A DNA stretch of 64,000 nt from the NCBI RefSeq assembly GCF_005502745.1, contig NZ_SCNL01000003.1, forward strand, positions 1 to 64,000, written 5' to 3'. The position numbers and the translations under genes are program-made. Under the pieces are notes generated by a model, which ran no database searches, was not told the DNA's origin, and saw only the letters and a program-made list of their open reading frames with translations. Position 1 is the first letter of the stretch; every line of letters begins with the position of its first letter. This document shows, piece after piece, positions 20,983 to 28,562 of the stretch. The stretch comes from Sphingomonas sp. 3P27F8 (GTDB taxonomy: Bacteria > Pseudomonadota > Alphaproteobacteria > Sphingomonadales > Sphingomonadaceae).

Positions 20983-21687
20983 ATGAGCGATCTGACCGCG
21001 TTTCCGATCACCCGCCGCTGGCCTGCGACGCATCCTGACCGGATACAGCTTTATTCGCTGCCGACGCCGAATGGCGTGAAGGTATCGATCATGCTTGAGG
21101 AAACCGGCCTCGCCTATGAGCCGCATCTGGTAAGGTTCGCAGAGAACGATCAGAAAACCGCGGAATTCACGTCCCTTAATCCCAATGGAAAGATCCCCGC
21201 GATTATCGATCCGGATGGCCCGGGCGGCCGAGCGATCGGCCTGTTCGAGAGCGGCGCGATCCTGCTTTATCTGGCCGAGAAAACCGGCAAGTTCATGCCT
21301 TCAGACCCTGCCGCGCGGTGGCAGGCGATGGGCTGGCTGATGTTCCAGATGGGGGGCGTCGGGCCGATGTTTGGCCAGCTTGGCTTCTTCAACAAGTTCG
21401 CCGGCCGGGAGTGGGAGGACAAGCGGCCGCTACAGCGGTACGTCGATGAGGCGAAGCGTTTGCTTGGCGTGATGAACGGTGCGCTCGCGGAAAAGCCGTG
21501 GTTTGCCGGCGAGGATTATTCGATCGCCGACATCTCGATGCTCGGCTGGGTGCGCAATCTCATCACTTTCTACGAGGCGCGCGAGCTGGTGGAGTTCGAT
21601 CGCTATGCCAATGTGGCGGCATGGCTGGAACGCGGCCTTGCGCGACCGGCGGTGCAGCGCGGGCTGACGATACCCGGCGCGGGGTGA
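20983..21687 (+). CDS. Glutathione S-transferase (YghU/YfcG-like)
   Basis: A 234-residue cytosolic GST fold. The thioredoxin-like domain shows L-Y-S-L-P-T-P-N-G-V-K-V-S, where T-P-N replaces the usual Cys/Ser/Tyr site as in Nu-class YghU/YfcG enzymes that bind glutathione or act as disulfide reductases. L-N-P-N-G-K-I-P-A-I and F-E-S-G-A-I-L-L-Y-L follow, then the all-helical C-terminal domain with Y-S-I-A-D-I. An A-G-G-A-G ribosome-binding site precedes the ATG at 20,983. The 169-base upstream gap contains only the divergent promoters as far as I can see. Confidence 0.88.
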   Translation: MSDLTAFPITRRWPATHPDRIQLYSLPTPNGVKVSIMLEETGLAYEPHLVRFAENDQKTAEFTSLNPNGKIPAIIDPDGPGGRAIGLFESGAILLYLAEKTGKFMPSDPAARWQAMGWLMFQMGGVGPMFGQLGFFNKFAGREWEDKRPLQRYVDEAKRLLGVMNGALAEKPWFAGEDYSIADISMLGWVRNLITFYEARELVEFDRYANVAAWLERGLARPAVQRGLTIPGAG

Positions 21688-21690
21688 ATA

Positions 21691-21716
21691 CGGCCGGGCG
21701 GACGCGTCACCGGCCG
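21691..21716. terminator. Terminator-like hairpin between convergent genes
   Basis: A 7-bp GC-only inverted repeat (21,691-21,697 with 21,710-21,716) fills the 30-base gap between the GST gene and the convergent PAS gene. There is no T run. Confidence 0.4.
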
Positions 21717-21717
21717 C

Positions 21718-22143
21718 CTAGCGCAAGAGCTGCTTCACGCCCTCCAGCGCGACCGCGCGATGCCCGACGCAGACCGGCGCGGCTGACAGACGGATCCGGC
21801 GCACCGGCTCGCCATTCGCGGGGGCGATATCGACATCGAGCGTGAAGCCGCGACGATGCGCGATCGCATGCGCGCGCAACTGCTCCATCGCGCAACGGGA
21901 TTCGCCGACGTAACAGTCCACGGCGCTGCGACGTGAGAGCTGTTCGTGGGGCGGGAAGCCGAACAATTCGTATATGGCGCGATCCCAGGCCATCTCCCCG
22001 GTGGAAAGGTCGAACGACCAGCGGCCGCCGACAGTGTCCGCAGAAGGCATCCACGAATCGATTCGCTCGCGGCGCTCGGACAGCGCCCAGCTCGAGGCAA
22101 GCGGGAGGGGTTCGGGGAAGATCATCGCCGGCGCTTTTCGCAT
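21718..22143 (-). CDS. Stand-alone PAS-domain protein
   Basis: A 141-residue protein that is essentially one PAS fold. G-G-R-W-S-F-D-L-S-T-G-E-M-A-W-D near residue 40 and I-Y-E-L-F-G-F-P-P match the PAS_3-type start, and R-R-I-R-L-S-A-A-P-V-C fits the final strands. No output or kinase domain follows before the stop. Such proteins could act as sensory partners or be remnants of larger regulators. A second in-frame ATG six codons in (complement ending 22,125) is an alternative start. It is divergent from radA with a 63-base gap. Confidence 0.75.
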   Translation of the reverse strand: MRKAPAMIFPEPLPLASSWALSERRERIDSWMPSADTVGGRWSFDLSTGEMAWDRAIYELFGFPPHEQLSRRSAVDCYVGESRCAMEQLRAHAIAHRRGFTLDVDIAPANGEPVRRIRLSAAPVCVGHRAVALEGVKQLLR

Positions 22144-22206
22144 TGCAGTAGTTAACTTTATGCCACCACCGTTCCCCTATCGTTCCGCCGATGCTAGTGA
22201 TCGCGC

Positions 22207-23580
22207 ATGGCCAGAATCCAGAAGCGCTTTGTCTGCCAGTCGTGCGGCTCGGTCACGTCCAGATGGCAGGGACAATGCCTCGATTGTTCGGAATGGAACA
22301 CGCTGGTCGAGGAAGCGCCGGCGATCGTCACCCCGTTTCATGCCAAGCATAACCTGCAGGGCGGCGGTCGGGCGATCACGTTGATCGGTCTGGATGCGGA
22401 TGTCGCGTTGCCGGATCGGCTGGAGAGCGGGATCGCCGAACTCAACCGTGCGCTGGGTGGCGGCTTCGTGGAGGGGTCGGCCACCTTGATCGGCGGCGAT
22501 CCGGGGATCGGCAAATCGACCTTGCTGTTGCAGGCAGCGGCCAGGATGGCGCTGGCGGGCGTGCGTGTCGCCTATGTCTCCGGCGAGGAAGCGGCCGATC
22601 AGGTGCGGCTGCGGGCGCGGCGGCTGGGGCTGGGGGCGGCGCCAGTGCAACTTGCCGCCGCGACCTCCGTTCGCGATATCCTGACGACGCTGAGCCAGGG
22701 GCAGCCGCCGGCGTTGCTCGTGATCGATTCGATCCAGACGATGCATTCGGACCTGATCGAGGGAGCGCCCGGCACCGTCAGCCAGGTGCGCGCATCCGCG
22801 CAGGAACTGATCCGCTTCGCCAAGGACCGCGGCACCGCGCTGGTGCTGGTCGGCCATGTGACCAAGGACGGAACGATCGCCGGTCCGCGCGTGCTGGAGC
22901 ATATGGTCGATACCGTGCTCTCGTTCGAGGGCGAGCGCAGCCACCAGTATCGCATCCTGCGCGCGATCAAGAACCGCTTCGGCGGCACCGACGAAATCGG
23001 CGTGTTCGCCATGCAGGCGGAGGGACTGGCCGAAGTTTCAAACCCTTCCGCCCTGTTCCTCACCCAGCGTGAGGAGGGCGTGACGGGCACCACCGTCTTC
23101 CCGGCGCTCGAGGGGACACGCCCGGTGCTGGTGGAGATACAGGCGCTGGTCGTGCGGCTGGCGAGCGGCGCCACGCCGCGCCGCGCGGTAGTTGGCTGGG
23201 ATTCGGGGCGGCTGGCGATGATCCTCGCCGTGCTGGAAGCGCGGTGCGGCCTCAGCTTCTCCTCCGCGGAAGTGTATCTCAACATCGCCGGCGGCTATCG
23301 CGTACAGGATCCGGCGGCTGACCTTGCCGTGGCGGCGGCGCTCGTGTCGGCGCTCAGCGAGCGGCCCGTGCCGGCCGATGCGGTGGCGTTCGGGGAGATC
23401 GCGCTTTCGGGTGAACTACGCCCCGTGGCGCATGGGGCCTTGCGGCTGAAGGAAGCGGGCAAACTGGGGTTCGAGCGCGCGATGGTGCCATCCGCGATCG
23501 CACGCGACAAAAGCGACCTGCGGCTTTCCGGCTTCCGCACGCTGGGGCAATTCGTTGACCATATGCTGGGGCGCGGGTAG
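22207..23580 (+). CDS. radA: DNA repair protein RadA
   Basis: RadA/Sms is a DnaB-like branch-migration ATPase in recombination. The 457-residue protein has an N-terminal zinc finger (C-Q-S-C-G then C-L-D-C), Walker A G-D-P-G-I-G-K-S-T near residue 100, the RadA-specific K-N-R-F-G motif near residue 258, and a C-terminal Lon-like domain with G-E-I-A-L-S-G-E-L-R. All expected motifs are present and length is normal. It is followed after 38 bases by the cvpA-like gene. Confidence 0.96.
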   Translation: MARIQKRFVCQSCGSVTSRWQGQCLDCSEWNTLVEEAPAIVTPFHAKHNLQGGGRAITLIGLDADVALPDRLESGIAELNRALGGGFVEGSATLIGGDPGIGKSTLLLQAAARMALAGVRVAYVSGEEAADQVRLRARRLGLGAAPVQLAAATSVRDILTTLSQGQPPALLVIDSIQTMHSDLIEGAPGTVSQVRASAQELIRFAKDRGTALVLVGHVTKDGTIAGPRVLEHMVDTVLSFEGERSHQYRILRAIKNRFGGTDEIGVFAMQAEGLAEVSNPSALFLTQREEGVTGTTVFPALEGTRPVLVEIQALVVRLASGATPRRAVVGWDSGRLAMILAVLEARCGLSFSSAEVYLNIAGGYRVQDPAADLAVAAALVSALSERPVPADAVAFGEIALSGELRPVAHGALRLKEAGKLGFERAMVPSAIARDKSDLRLSGFRTLGQFVDHMLGRG

Positions 23581-23618
23581 CGCTTGAGCCGCGATCGCCC
23601 TTTCTCGAAACGGACCCG

Positions 23619-24182
23619 ATGAACCTCAACGCCGTCGATATCCTTGTTCTGCTTGCGGTAGGGGGAGGCGCCCTGCTGGGGATCAAGCGCGGTTTCGTGA
23701 CCGAGGTGCTGGCGCTGTTCGCCTGGGTCGCGATGATCTTCGCGCTGAAATTCTTCCACCTGCCGTTGGCGAAGGTGCTGACAGGCGTGATCGGCACGCA
23801 ATCGGGCGCGGCAGTGCTGGCGTTCGCGGTGCTGGCGGGCATCACGTATTTTCTCGGCCGGCTTGTCGCGAACGCAATCGGCGCGCGGGTGCGCACCTCG
23901 GTGATCGGCCCGATCGACCGGGCGCTCGGTTTCGGTTTCGGCGCGCTGAAGGGACTGATCCTTTCAAGCCTGGCGTTTCTGCTGGTGGTGCTGGTGCTCG
24001 ATACGATCGGTGGCGGCCCCACGCATCGCCCGGCGTGGCTGGCCGAGGCGCGCACCTATCGCCTGCTCAACGCCACCAGCGCCGGAATCGCCGATTTCGT
24101 CGACCGCCGCCGAAGGGGCGAGCCGGTGTTCGGCCCGCACACGACCATCCCGGCCAACTCCAGCGCAGGCACCGGCCAATGA
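23619..24182 (+). CDS. cvpA: CvpA family membrane protein
   Basis: A 187-residue inner-membrane protein with four hydrophobic helices (about 6-25, 30-50, 65-88, 108-130). N-A-V-D-I-L-V-L-L-A-V-G-G-G-A-L-L-G and R-G-F-V-T-E-V-L match the CvpA/colicin V production family. The family is linked to envelope integrity and, in some hosts, purF regulation, but no purF is near here. Its stop overlaps the ATG of the scaffold-like gene (ATGA). Confidence 0.85.
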   Translation: MNLNAVDILVLLAVGGGALLGIKRGFVTEVLALFAWVAMIFALKFFHLPLAKVLTGVIGTQSGAAVLAFAVLAGITYFLGRLVANAIGARVRTSVIGPIDRALGFGFGALKGLILSSLAFLLVVLVLDTIGGGPTHRPAWLAEARTYRLLNATSAGIADFVDRRRRGEPVFGPHTTIPANSSAGTGQ

Positions 24183-24604
24183 GCGCCTCGCTCTATAACG
24201 AACGCATCCTGCGCCTGGCGACCGAGGTGCCCGATCGCAGGATCGAAACGCCGATGGCGTCGAGCGAGAAGCGATCGCCGATCTGCGGCAGCCGCGTGAC
24301 GGTGGAAGTGAATCTCGATGCCGAAGGGCGGGTGAGCGAGATCGGCATGCTGGTCCGCGCCTGCGCGCTCGGGCAGGCATCGTCGGCGCTGTTCGCAGCC
24401 GATGCGCTGGGACGGTCTCCCGAGGAACTCGCGGCGGCTCGCGATGCCCTGACCGCTTGGCTGGCCGGCACCGGCCCGCTGCCCGACTGGCCCGGCATCG
24501 ACGTGTTCGTGCCCGCGTTGACGCATAGCGCGCGGCATCCGTCGATCCGGCTGGCGTTCGAGGCAGCGGCCGAAGCTGCCGAGCAGGCGCGGGGAGCCGG
24601 CTGA
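24179..24604 (+). CDS. IscU/NifU-like Fe-S scaffold-family protein with two cysteines
   Basis: A 141-residue member of the IscU/NifU_N fold. The first ligand site is I-C-G-S (C36) and the second R-A-C-A-L-G-Q-A-S-S-A (C62), the latter close to the family G-C-A-x-S-x-A-S motif. The third conserved cysteine is missing: there is no Cys after residue 62, and the corresponding region reads T-H-S-A-R-H-P-S. It may therefore bind a cluster differently or have another role. It is coupled to the cvpA-like gene (ATGA) and to the Kef antiporter (overlap of one base), away from the desulfurases at 33-35 kb. Confidence 0.75.
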   Translation: MSASLYNERILRLATEVPDRRIETPMASSEKRSPICGSRVTVEVNLDAEGRVSEIGMLVRACALGQASSALFAADALGRSPEELAAARDALTAWLAGTGPLPDWPGIDVFVPALTHSARHPSIRLAFEAAAEAAEQARGAG

Positions 24605-26367
24605 TGCACGAGGCCGGTGCCACCACCTCGATGTTGCGCGACGGATTTATCCTGCTTGGTGCGGGCCTCGCCTTCGTTCTGCTGTTCCGCCGCCTCGGGT
24701 TGGGGGCCACGCTCGGCTATCTGATTGCGGGCGCTGTCGTGGGGCCGCAGATCCTGGGGCTGGTCGGCGATGCCGAATCCAAGCTTGGTGTAGCGGAACT
24801 CGGCATCACGCTATTGTTGTTCGTCGTCGGACTGGAGCTGAACCCGTCTCGCCTGTGGCGGATGAAAGAGGATATCTTCGGGCTCGGGCTGATCCAGGTT
24901 GTCGCGTGCGGCGTGGCGATCAGCGCGATCATCGCGATATTCGCGCATTTCTCCCTTCCCGCCGCGTTCGCGCTCGGCCTGCCGCTGGCGCTTTCCTCCA
25001 CCGCGCAGGTGCTGCCGATGCTTCAATCGGCGGGGCGGCTGCGGACTCCGTTCGGCGAGCGCGCCTTCTCGATCCTGCTGTTCCAGGATCTGTCGATCAT
25101 CCCGCTCATCACCATCATCGCCGCGATGAGCCGCAATCCGGCCGATACCGGAGGGCCGCCCGGATGGCTGCTCGTGATCTACACGGTCGCGGCGATCGTC
25201 GGACTGATCCTTGCGGGCCGTTTCGTGCTGCGCCCGCTGTTTCGCGGCATCGGCAATCTGGGCGAGCGCGAGATGTTCGTTTTCGCCGCCCTGTTCACCG
25301 TGATCGCGAGCGCCGCGCTGATGGAGGCGCTCGGCCTGTCGACCGCGCTCGGCGCATTCGTCGCGGGCGTGATGCTGGCTGACAGCCCGTATCGGCACGA
25401 GCTGGAAACCGATGTGGAGCCGTTCCGCTCGATCCTGCTCGGGTTGTTCTTCCTCACCATCGGCATGATGCTCAACCTCCACGCCATCGCGGAGCGGCCG
25501 CTGTTCGTCCTGGCGATGGCGCTGGCGCTGATCGCGACCAAGGCGCTGGTGATCTTCCTGATCGGCGTTGCCTTTCGCATGAGCTGGCGGGGGGCGCTGG
25601 CGCTCGGCGTATTGCTGAGCCAGGGGGGCGAGTTCGGCTTCGTGCTGTTCGCACAGGCGCAGAACGCCTATCTGATCGCGCCGGATGCCGCCTCGTTGTT
25701 CGGGGCGATCATCACCTTGTCGATGGCCACCACGCCGTTCCTGATGATGGCGACGCGGAAGCTGCGCGAACAGCCGGCGGTGGTGGGCGAAGAGCGCGAA
25801 GGCCCCAATGCCGACGGGGCGAACGCGCTGGTCGTCGGCTATGGCCGGTTCGGGCAGACGGTTGGCCAGATCATGCTGGCGAGCGACATCCCGGTCACGC
25901 TGATCGATACCGATATCGAGATGATCGACATCGCCGCCGAATTCGGCGCGAAAGTCTATTATGGCGACGGCACGCGGATCGACGTGCTGCGGCAGGCCGG
26001 CGCGGCGGAGGCGGAACTGATCCTGTTCTGTATCGACGGCGATCAGATCACGCCGGACATCGTGGAAGGCGTGCACGAGGCATTCCCCGGCGCGGCGATC
26101 TATGTTCGCGCTTATGACCGCCGTGCGCTCGTGAAGCTGAAGAACGGGGCGGCGACGCTGGTTGTGCGCGAAGTGATGGAATCGGCAGTGAAGATGGCGC
26201 GCGCCGCCCTTGACGGGCTCGGCATCGACAAGGCGGAAATCAATCGCGCCGAGGAAATGTATCGCGCGCGCGACAAGGAGCGGCTGCGCATCCAGATCGA
26301 AGCCGGCGATATCCGGGCGGCGCGTGCGCTGACCGCGCAACAGGTGCCGTGGGGAGACGGGAAATGA
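24604..26367 (+). CDS. Kef/CPA2-type monovalent cation:proton antiporter
   Basis: A 587-residue transporter with about 12 membrane helices (residues 10-390) and a cytoplasmic TrkA-N/RCK NAD-binding domain (about 400-520). The membrane part shows L-G-Y-L-I-A-G-A-V-V-G-P, L-S-S-T-A-Q-V and the G-E-F-G-F-V motif of KefB/C; the RCK domain shows V-V-G-Y-G-R-F-G-Q-T-V-G. It exchanges K+ or Na+ for protons and is probably gated by nucleotides or glutathione adducts. The start overlaps the preceding stop, and the stop overlaps DUF423. Confidence 0.9.
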   Translation: MHEAGATTSMLRDGFILLGAGLAFVLLFRRLGLGATLGYLIAGAVVGPQILGLVGDAESKLGVAELGITLLLFVVGLELNPSRLWRMKEDIFGLGLIQVVACGVAISAIIAIFAHFSLPAAFALGLPLALSSTAQVLPMLQSAGRLRTPFGERAFSILLFQDLSIIPLITIIAAMSRNPADTGGPPGWLLVIYTVAAIVGLILAGRFVLRPLFRGIGNLGEREMFVFAALFTVIASAALMEALGLSTALGAFVAGVMLADSPYRHELETDVEPFRSILLGLFFLTIGMMLNLHAIAERPLFVLAMALALIATKALVIFLIGVAFRMSWRGALALGVLLSQGGEFGFVLFAQAQNAYLIAPDAASLFGAIITLSMATTPFLMMATRKLREQPAVVGEEREGPNADGANALVVGYGRFGQTVGQIMLASDIPVTLIDTDIEMIDIAAEFGAKVYYGDGTRIDVLRQAGAAEAELILFCIDGDQITPDIVEGVHEAFPGAAIYVRAYDRRALVKLKNGAATLVVREVMESAVKMARAALDGLGIDKAEINRAEEMYRARDKERLRIQIEAGDIRAARALTAQQVPWGDGK

Positions 26368-26696
26368 ACGTGCTGATAATTCTCGCAGCGCTTTCCGGCG
26401 CGATGGCGGTCGCCGCCGGCGCCTTCGGGGCGCATGGTGCGAGCGGCGCGGCGGCGGAGTGGCTGAAGACCGGCGCGCATTACCAGCTTGTCCATGCCGT
26501 CGCCGCGCTCGTCGCGCTCGGGCTGGAGGCGCGCGGACCGGCATGGCTGTTCATCGCGGGTGGCGCGCTGTTTGCTGCCACGCTTTACCTGATGGCGCTG
26601 GGCGCGCCGCGCTGGCTCGGTGCGATCACGCCGATCGGCGGCACGCTTCTGATCGCGGGGTGGCTGTGGCTCGCGTGGAGCGCGGCGCGCCGCTGA
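26364..26696 (+). CDS. DUF423 family membrane protein
   Basis: A 110-residue YgdD-like protein with three or four hydrophobic helices. The conserved A-G-A-F-G-A-H-G start region and Y-Q-L-V-H-A-V-A motif of DUF423 are visible. The ATG at 26,364 overlaps the antiporter stop (ATGA), which decides the start. The family function is unknown. Only 11 bases separate it from the convergent aroB. Confidence 0.88.
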   Translation: MNVLIILAALSGAMAVAAGAFGAHGASGAAAEWLKTGAHYQLVHAVAALVALGLEARGPAWLFIAGGALFAATLYLMALGAPRWLGAITPIGGTLLIAGWLWLAWSAARR

Positions 26697-26707
26697 GACG
26701 ACGCCAA

Positions 26708-27805
26708 TTACCGCGCGGTGGCGAGAAACGCCTCCACCGCGCCGAGATCCACGTCACGATCAAGATAGGTCGCGCCGATCCCGCGCGCGAGCAGGAAGGG
26801 GATGCGGCCGGCGCTTGCCTTCTTGTCATGGCGCATATGCTCGATCAGCCGCGCAGCGGGGGCGTCGATCCCGGCGGCGGCGAGGCCATCCGGCAAGCCG
26901 TTCGCGCGCCAGTGGGTCGCGACGCGATCGGCGTCGATCGTGGGGCACAGGCCCTGTTGCGAGGAGAAACCGAATGCCAGCGCACAGCCCGCGGCGACGG
27001 CCTCGCCGTGGAGGAGGCGATCCGAGAAGCCCGCTTCCGCCTCGAGCGCGTGGCCGAACGTGTGGCCAAGATTGAGCAACGCGCGGCGGCCCGACGTCTC
27101 GAACTCGTCATCGCCGACGATCCGCGCCTTCGCCGCGACCGAATGGGTGATCGCCTGCACCCGGGCATCCGCATCGCCGGCCAGCAACCGCGCGCCATTG
27201 GCCTCGCACCAGGCGAAGAAGCCGGCATCGTCGATCAACCCGTATTTCACCACCTCCGCATAACCGGCGCGCAGCTGCCTCGCGGGGAGCGTATCGAGCA
27301 CATCCGGGTCGATCAGCACCATCTTCGGCTGATGAAATGCGCCGATCAGGTTCTTGCCCGCGCGGGTGTTGATCCCCGTCTTGCCGCCAACCGACGAATC
27401 AACCTGCGCAAGCAGCGTCGTCGGCACCTGAACGAAGCCGCAGCCGCGCTTCAGGATCGCGGTGGCGAAGCCGACCAGATCGCCGATCACCCCGCCGCCG
27501 AGCGCCAGCACATGATCGCCGCGTTCCACACCTAGATCGAGCAGCCGGTCGCACAGCGCCTCCAGCGTCGGCCAGCTCTTCGATCCCTCGCCCGCGGGCA
27601 GCACGATCGACTCGCTCCGCAAACCCGCCGCGTCCAGTGAGGCGCGCAGCGTGGCAAGGTGTGTCGAGACGTTTTCGTCGGATACGATCACGATCGGGCG
27701 GCCGCGCGCGATCTCGCCGATATGCGCGCCTGCGCGCGCCAGCAGCCCGGATTCGATGACCACGGGATAGCTCCGTGCGCCCAGTTCGACCTTTACCACG
27801 CTCAC
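26708..27805 (-). CDS. aroB: 3-dehydroquinate synthase
   Basis: AroB cyclises DAHP to 3-dehydroquinate in the shikimate pathway using NAD+ and a divalent metal. The 365-residue protein shows the NAD-binding G-G-G-V-I-G-D-L-V-G-F-A, K-T-G-I-N near residue 140, and metal-binding L-N-L-G-H-T-F-G-H-A. Its start overlaps the aroK stop by 4 bases, a common aroK-aroB operon arrangement. Confidence 0.97.
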   Translation of the reverse strand: MSVVKVELGARSYPVVIESGLLARAGAHIGEIARGRPIVIVSDENVSTHLATLRASLDAAGLRSESIVLPAGEGSKSWPTLEALCDRLLDLGVERGDHVLALGGGVIGDLVGFATAILKRGCGFVQVPTTLLAQVDSSVGGKTGINTRAGKNLIGAFHQPKMVLIDPDVLDTLPARQLRAGYAEVVKYGLIDDAGFFAWCEANGARLLAGDADARVQAITHSVAAKARIVGDDEFETSGRRALLNLGHTFGHALEAEAGFSDRLLHGEAVAAGCALAFGFSSQQGLCPTIDADRVATHWRANGLPDGLAAAGIDAPAARLIEHMRHDKKASAGRIPFLLARGIGATYLDRDVDLGAVEAFLATAR

Positions 27806-28344
27806 TTGCCGATCGCCTCCATTATCGCGCGCACCGTCATCTCATGGGGCACGTTGTTGCTCGGCACCCGGACGGGGGCCTGCGCGTAAAGCGGGTTGCG
27901 CGCCGCAGCCAGTTCCCGCAGCACGACTTCCGGATCCTTGCCGACAAGCAGCGGCCGGTGGCTGCGCTTGCGCACCCGTTCCACCAGCACCTCGATCGCG
28001 GCATCGAGCCAGACGGCAAGCGCGTCGGAAAGGATCAGCGCGCGCGTCTCATCGTTGACGAATGCGCCGCCGCCGGTCGCGATCACCTTCGGCGCGCCGT
28101 CCATAAGCCTGGCGATCACCCGGCGCTCGCCATCGCGGAAATATTGCTCGCCATATTGGGCGAATATCTCCGCGATGTTCATGCCGGCGGCACGCTCGAT
28201 CTCATTGTCGGCATCGACGAACGGCAGGCCCAACCGGATCGCCAGCCGCCGTCCGACCGTGGACTTTCCCGCGCCCATCAGCCCGACCAGCACGATCGGC
28301 TGACCGTTCCAGGTGGCCTGAAGGGAGGCGGGGCTTTGCAACAT
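27802..28344 (-). CDS. aroK: Shikimate kinase
   Basis: Phosphorylates shikimate at the 3-hydroxyl using ATP. Walker A is G-L-M-G-A-G-K-S-T-V-G, the shikimate site includes D-A-D-N and F-R-D-G-E-R, then A-T-G-G-G-A-F and R-P-L-L in the lid. From the ATG at 28,344 it has 180 residues; an in-frame ATG at 28,383 would add 13 residues with little conservation expected. It is transcribed into aroB and is divergent from a small membrane-peptide gene. Confidence 0.95.
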   Translation of the reverse strand: MLQSPASLQATWNGQPIVLVGLMGAGKSTVGRRLAIRLGLPFVDADNEIERAAGMNIAEIFAQYGEQYFRDGERRVIARLMDGAPKVIATGGGAFVNDETRALILSDALAVWLDAAIEVLVERVRKRSHRPLLVGKDPEVVLRELAAARNPLYAQAPVRVPSNNVPHEMTVRAIMEAIGK

Positions 28345-28424
28345 CGTTCGTGCGGCTATACAGCGCAGCGACGCGGTGACCATAGTTCACATGGTCGGGT
28401 TCCCGCGTCGGACAGGATAGGTGT

Positions 28425-28562
28425 ATGTCTCGGTTGGTCGTCTCGCTCGTGGTGCTGCTGCTGATCGTGATCGGCGCGCTGTTTTTCTTCGCCGGGCGAG
28501 CGGGTGAAAAGCCGACGACGCGGATCGAAAAGGCGGTCGAGCTTGGCAATCTCGCGGGTTAA
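28425..28562 (+). CDS. Small single-helix membrane protein (45 aa)
   Basis: The ORF starts at an ATG at 28,425 and ends at the TAA at 28,560-28,562. Residues 4-23 form one strongly hydrophobic helix rich in Leu/Val/Ile, ending F-F-F-A-G-R-A-G, followed by a short charged tail. It lies immediately upstream of, and overlaps, the large secreted protein gene in another frame, so the two are likely coupled. The arrangement and hydrophobic profile support a real gene, but no family is recognised. Confidence 0.6.
   Translation: MSRLVVSLVVLLLIVIGALFFFAGRAGEKPTTRIEKAVELGNLAG

Noticed and set aside
24811..26544. 577-codon open frame on the minus strand opposite the Kef-type antiporter
   Set aside because: Composition (His/Arg/Asp/Gln-rich) is that of an antisense shadow; the opposite strand encodes intact antiporter motifs.
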